Positions 32,094 to 35,546 of a stretch of 35,546 nt of DNA are shown here, piece by piece. The notes under the pieces were generated by a model, which was not told the origin of the DNA, did not search any database, and was given only the letters and a program-made list of their open reading frames with translations. A program made the translations under genes and the position numbers. The DNA is from CADEED01 sp035286365 (GTDB lineage Bacteria; Pseudomonadota; Gammaproteobacteria; Steroidobacterales; Steroidobacteraceae). The stretch is taken from assembly GCA_035286365.1 (NCBI GenBank), contig DATHJZ010000252.1, positions 1-35,546 on the forward strand, given 5' to 3'. Within the stretch, counting starts at the first letter, position 1, and the number at the start of each line of letters is the position of its first letter.

Positions 32094-35027
32094 TTATCTC
32101 GACGTGGCAGCCGCGGACGCAGGTGTTGCTCCCGGAGCTGCCCCCGAAACAGGCAATAACCGCTTGGTCTCGCGAGCTCCGTCTTCGGTGCTGGTTGCCG
32201 TCAGCGCCGCTTCGATCAAGCCGCGTTGCTCGGCTTCGTGCATTTTCGAAATACCCGTGGCGGGCGCGGCGGCCGGCGGGCGTCCTGCGTACAGCAGCTC
32301 GCGCTTGCCGACCAACGTCGCGAGACGGTGTCGGATCTGGTACCACGCGCCCTGGTTCTGCGGCTCTTCCTGGCACCACACCACATCGCGCGCGTTCGGA
32401 TACTTGGCGAGCACCGCTTCCATTTCCGGCACCGGGAACGGATACAGCTGCTCGACGCGGACCAGCGCAACATCGGTGTTGCTGGAAGCCCGGCGCGCCT
32501 TCAACAGGTCGAAATACACCTTGCCCGACGACAGCACCACGCGGCGCACGTTCGCAGCCTTCACGGCCTGCGTATCGATCTCGTCGATGACTGTGGCGAA
32601 CTCGCCGTTGGCGAGATCTTCGAGCGACGACACCGACAACTCGTGGCGCAGCAGCGATTTCGGCGTCATCACGATCAGCGGTTTGCGCAAGGAGCGCAGG
32701 ATCTGCCGGCGGATCATGTGATACATCTGCGCGGGCGTCGAAGGCACGCACACCGCCATGTTGTTCTCGGCGCACAGCTGCAGGAATCGCTCGAGGCGCG
32801 CGGAGGAATGTTCCGGGCCCTGGCCTTCGTAGCCGTGCGGCAGGAACAGCGCCAGACCGCACAGGCGGCCCCACTTCGCCTCCCCGGAACTGATGAACTG
32901 GTCGATGATGACCTGCGCACCGTTCACGAAGTCGCCGAACTGGCCTTCCCAGATGACGAGCGCCGACGGATCGGTGGTCGAGTAACCGTATTCGAAGCCG
33001 AGCACCGCTTCTTCGGAGAGCACGGAGTCGGTGATCTGGAAGGACGGCTGACGCTCGGCGATGTGCTGCAGCGGAATGTAGCGCGCGCCGGTCGACTGCT
33101 CGTGCAGCACGGCGTGCCGATGGAAGAAGGTGCCGCGGCCCGAATCCTGGCCGGTGAAGCGGATCGAGTTGCCTTCTTCGAGAATGCTGGCGTACGCAAG
33201 AGTCTCCGCGCAGCCCCAGTCGAGCGGCAGCTCGCCGTGAATCATCTTCACGCGATTGGCCATCACCTGCGCGACGCGCGGATGCAGCGCGAAATTCTGC
33301 GGGAACTTGACGATGCGTTCGCCCAACGACTTCAGGCGTGTCATGTCTACGCCCTTCACGCGTTCGGACCAGTCGTTGCCGAGATACTTGCTCCAGTCGA
33401 CCGTGTATTTGTTGCCGATCATGCCGAGCGAAGCGCGCGCCTGAGGGCGCCCCTCGTCGAGACCCTGGCGATACGACTCGCTGAGCGCCGCGGCTTCTGC
33501 ATCGCTGAGCACCCCGCCTGCGACGAGGCGATCGGCGTAGATCTTGCGCGTCGTTGGATGCTTGCGGACGGTCTGATACATCACCGGCTGCGTGGCCGCC
33601 GGTTCATCCGCTTCGTTGTGACCATGACGGCGGTAGCAGACGAGGTCGATGACGACGTCCTTGTTGAAGCGCTGGCGATAGCTGAGCGCGAGACGCGTGA
33701 CGAACACCACCGCATCTGGATCGTCGCCATTCACGTGGAAGATGGGCGTCTCGAGCATCTTCGCGACGTCCGAGCAATACATCGTCGAGCGAGCGTCTTC
33801 CGGATCCGAGGTGGTGAAACCGACCTGGTTGTTCACGATGACGTGCACGCTGCCGCCGGTGTAGAACGCGCGCGCCTGCGACAGCTGCAGCGTTTCCATC
33901 ACCACACCCTGGCCCGCGAACGCCGCGTCGCCGTGGATGAGGATCGGCAGCACGCGCGTGCCCTTGCCATCGCCGCGCCGTTCCTGGCGCGCGCGCACCG
34001 AGCCTTCGACCACCGGATTCACCACTTCGAGGTGCGAGGGGTTGAATGCCAGCGCCACGTGCACGTTGCCACCGGGCGTGCGCAGATCGGACGAGAAGCC
34101 CTTGTGGTACTTCACGTCGCCCGAGCCCTGCATGTGCGCGGTGTCGTACTTGCCTTCGAATTCGTTGAACAGCACGGACGGCGATTTGCCGAGAAGATTC
34201 ACGAGTACGTTGAGACGGCCGCGATGCGCCATGCCGATGACGCATTCCTCGATGCCCTGCTGACCGCCCATCTGGATGAGATCGTCGAGCAGCGGAATCA
34301 GGGAGTCGCCACCCTCGAGCGAGAAGCGCTTCTGGCCGACGTACTTGGTGTGCAGGTAGCGCTCGAGACCTTCGGCGGCCGAGAGCTGCCAGAGAATGTT
34401 CTTTTGTTCGTCGGCGGTGAGGACGCCCTTCAGGCGGCCGAGCAGGTACTGATCCTGCAGCCACAGGCGCTCCTCGGTATTGGACACGTGCGCGAACTCG
34501 GCGCCGATGGTGCCGCAGTAGGCGTACTCGAGCTGCGCGACGATTTCACGCAGTTTGAGCCGCGGCGCGAGCTCATTCGGCCGCGAGCCGGTCAGGAATT
34601 CGGTGTCGAGGTCGGCATCGGTGAGGCCGAAATAGCCGAGCTCGAGCACGCGCGGTCGTTCGCGCTTCTGGAGTCCCAGCGGATCGAGGTTGGCGACCAG
34701 GTGACCACGGTTGGCGTAGATCTGCACCAGGCGTGAAACGGCGCCCTGCTTGGCGGCGGAATCGCCGCTGGGCGCTGCCGCTCCAATCGCGAGGCGCGGC
34801 TTGCTGGCGCGCTGCAGGATGCCCGCCTGAACGGCGGAGTGAAGCTGTTCGGCGCCCGCGCCATCCCGCAGCTTGTGGCCATCCTGAAGCTTCTGAAAAT
34901 AGTCGCGCCACTTGGGGTCGACCGACTGCGGATCGGTGAGGAACTGCTCATATAGAGCTTCGACGTATGGCGCATTCCCACCCGACAGCGGAGTGGATGC
35001 CAGCAACTCGCGAAGGCTTCCGGCCAT
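32094..35027 (-). CDS. sucA: 2-oxoglutarate dehydrogenase E1 component
   Basis: 977 residues, somewhat longer than the 933 of E. coli. Thiamine-diphosphate-dependent decarboxylase that starts the 2-oxoglutarate dehydrogenase reaction of the citric acid cycle. N-terminal E2-binding region (ALYEQFLTDPQSVDPKWRDYF), the conserved GMAHRGRLNVLVN and FSSDLRTPGGNVHVALAFNP (substrate and cofactor sites), HGDAAFAGQGVVMETLQLS, the Mg/ThDP site (IVNNQVGFTTSDPEDARST), and the C-terminal LPHGYEGQGPEHSSARLERF loop. ATG at 35027. First gene of a sucA-sucB-lpd operon; sdh genes and sucCD are not in view. Confidence 0.98.
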   Translation of the reverse strand: MAGSLRELLASTPLSGGNAPYVEALYEQFLTDPQSVDPKWRDYFQKLQDGHKLRDGAGAEQLHSAVQAGILQRASKPRLAIGAAAPSGDSAAKQGAVSRLVQIYANRGHLVANLDPLGLQKRERPRVLELGYFGLTDADLDTEFLTGSRPNELAPRLKLREIVAQLEYAYCGTIGAEFAHVSNTEERLWLQDQYLLGRLKGVLTADEQKNILWQLSAAEGLERYLHTKYVGQKRFSLEGGDSLIPLLDDLIQMGGQQGIEECVIGMAHRGRLNVLVNLLGKSPSVLFNEFEGKYDTAHMQGSGDVKYHKGFSSDLRTPGGNVHVALAFNPSHLEVVNPVVEGSVRARQERRGDGKGTRVLPILIHGDAAFAGQGVVMETLQLSQARAFYTGGSVHVIVNNQVGFTTSDPEDARSTMYCSDVAKMLETPIFHVNGDDPDAVVFVTRLALSYRQRFNKDVVIDLVCYRRHGHNEADEPAATQPVMYQTVRKHPTTRKIYADRLVAGGVLSDAEAAALSESYRQGLDEGRPQARASLGMIGNKYTVDWSKYLGNDWSERVKGVDMTRLKSLGERIVKFPQNFALHPRVAQVMANRVKMIHGELPLDWGCAETLAYASILEEGNSIRFTGQDSGRGTFFHRHAVLHEQSTGARYIPLQHIAERQPSFQITDSVLSEEAVLGFEYGYSTTDPSALVIWEGQFGDFVNGAQVIIDQFISSGEAKWGRLCGLALFLPHGYEGQGPEHSSARLERFLQLCAENNMAVCVPSTPAQMYHMIRRQILRSLRKPLIVMTPKSLLRHELSVSSLEDLANGEFATVIDEIDTQAVKAANVRRVVLSSGKVYFDLLKARRASSNTDVALVRVEQLYPFPVPEMEAVLAKYPNARDVVWCQEEPQNQGAWYQIRHRLATLVGKRELLYAGRPPAAAPATGISKMHEAEQRGLIEAALTATSTEDGARETKRLLPVSGAAPGATPASAAATSR

Positions 35028-35118
35028 ACGAGAAAAAATCCTGTGGACTCAAGGTCCTGGAGCGACAAAGGGGCGGTATGTTAGCCGAAGCGGCCGACAG
35101 CCGAAAGGCGATCAGTGC

Positions 35119-35448
35119 CTAATCTAGGGCAATGTTACGTAAAAGAAAGAGCTCGTAACCCACCAGCACTGAATAGATTCCCAGCACGCCGTACAGCACC
35201 CAACCGACCGCCTTGCCGTAGAAACGCAGGCGCGCCAGCAGAGTCAGGATAACGACGCCCACGGAAGTCAGGCCGACCTTCCAATAGGCAAAGCTGTGCC
35301 CCGATCCGCGCACCAGCGGATCCATCAATGGATTGATCTCAATCGCCCCGTCGCCGATCAGCGTGAGCGTCAGGAGAGCGTCGGCGCCGCAAAGAAGCAG
35401 AATGGCGATGCCGACCGCCAGCCACTGCGGGTGAAACCAATCGGTCAC
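35119..35448 (-). CDS. Small DUF5658-like membrane protein
   Basis: 109 residues with three predicted membrane helices (about 10-32, 54-72, 78-100). The segment LLCGADALLTLTLIGDGAIE followed by INPLM resembles the conserved start of DUF5658 proteins, whose function is unknown. The start is GTG at 35448, which overlaps the TGA of the gene upstream (GTGA), a pattern seen several times in this window and the main support for the start. Probably co-transcribed with the partial gene at the window edge; a 91-base gap separates it from sucA. Confidence 0.75.
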   Translation of the reverse strand: MTDWFHPQWLAVGIAILLLCGADALLTLTLIGDGAIEINPLMDPLVRGSGHSFAYWKVGLTSVGVVILTLLARLRFYGKAVGWVLYGVLGIYSVLVGYELFLLRNIALD

Positions 35449-35546
35449 GACGACGTGGCGTTCGGTGTTCCGGCGGGGTGCGATGCGCCGGCGGGCAAAA
35501 TTGCCCCGCCATAGCGCGCGAAGAACGGACCGACGCCGTTCGATGG
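35445..35546 (-). CDS. C-terminal end of an unidentified protein (partial)
   Basis: The last 33 codons of a minus-strand gene that continues past the window: the frame reads PSNGVGPFFARYGGAILP... and ends NATSS before TGA at 35445-35447, overlapping the GTG start of the DUF5658-like gene by four bases. The frame has no internal stop, and the overlap matches the coupling style of other genes here. Too short for a family call. Confidence 0.5.
   Translation of the reverse strand, partial: PSNGVGPFFARYGGAILPAGASHPAGTPNATSS

Noticed and set aside
32226..34736. An 836-codon open frame on the plus strand opposite sucA
   Set aside because: It is exactly antisense to a clearly conserved gene, is His/Arg/Glu-rich without any family pattern, and is of the kind produced by high-GC codon use.

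Overview
The window is a high-GC, densely coded chromosomal segment from a gammaproteobacterium. The best anchor is the block ruvC-ruvA-ruvB-ybgC-tolQ-tolR-tolA-tolB-pal-cpoB-queE-queC-tRNA-Lys, an order known from pseudomonads and relatives. The RelA-type (synthetase-only) stringent factor and the sucA-sucB-lpd order agree with this. Frequent TTG and GTG starts, and the abundance of signalling proteins, would fit an environmental lineage such as the Steroidobacterales/Nevskiales/Xanthomonadales side of the class, but the exact family is inference. I see no phage, insertion sequence, CRISPR array or toxin-antitoxin module.

Left third (1-13811, all on the minus strand): two tandem sugar-porter MFS genes (the first cut by the window edge) follow a membrane histidine kinase that is preceded by a candidate sigma-28 promoter. 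Next comes a short intergenic stretch with a REP-like hairpin, then a secreted protein with two 3-keto-disaccharide-hydrolase-like (DUF1080) domains. After that lies a large signalling block. Four genes overlap by 4-8 bases (multi-PAS kinase, receiver, receiver-kinase with an odd C-terminal domain, receiver). Upstream of them sits a second overlapping trio (EAL phosphodiesterase, receiver-GGDEF cyclase, Hpt protein), and finally a lone NarL-type regulator. Together they look like a phosphorelay tied to cyclic-di-GMP turnover.

Middle (14153-27378): a GMC-family flavin oxidoreductase on the plus strand, a small exported protein of unknown function, tRNA-Lys(UUU), queuosine-precursor genes queC/queE, the complete Tol-Pal envelope system with CpoB and YbgC, and the RuvABC Holliday-junction machinery. 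relA is divergent from ruvC.

Right end (27502-35546): an unusual protein that joins a degenerate receiver domain, one membrane segment and a periplasmic TonB C-terminal domain; then, convergent to it, the 2-oxoglutarate dehydrogenase operon sucA-sucB-lpd; then a small DUF5658-like membrane protein and the last 33 codons of an unidentified gene that overlaps it. The most novel-looking items are the pseudo-receiver/TonB fusion, the degenerate GGDEF-like tail on the receiver-kinase, and the compact EAL/REC-GGDEF/Hpt trio.
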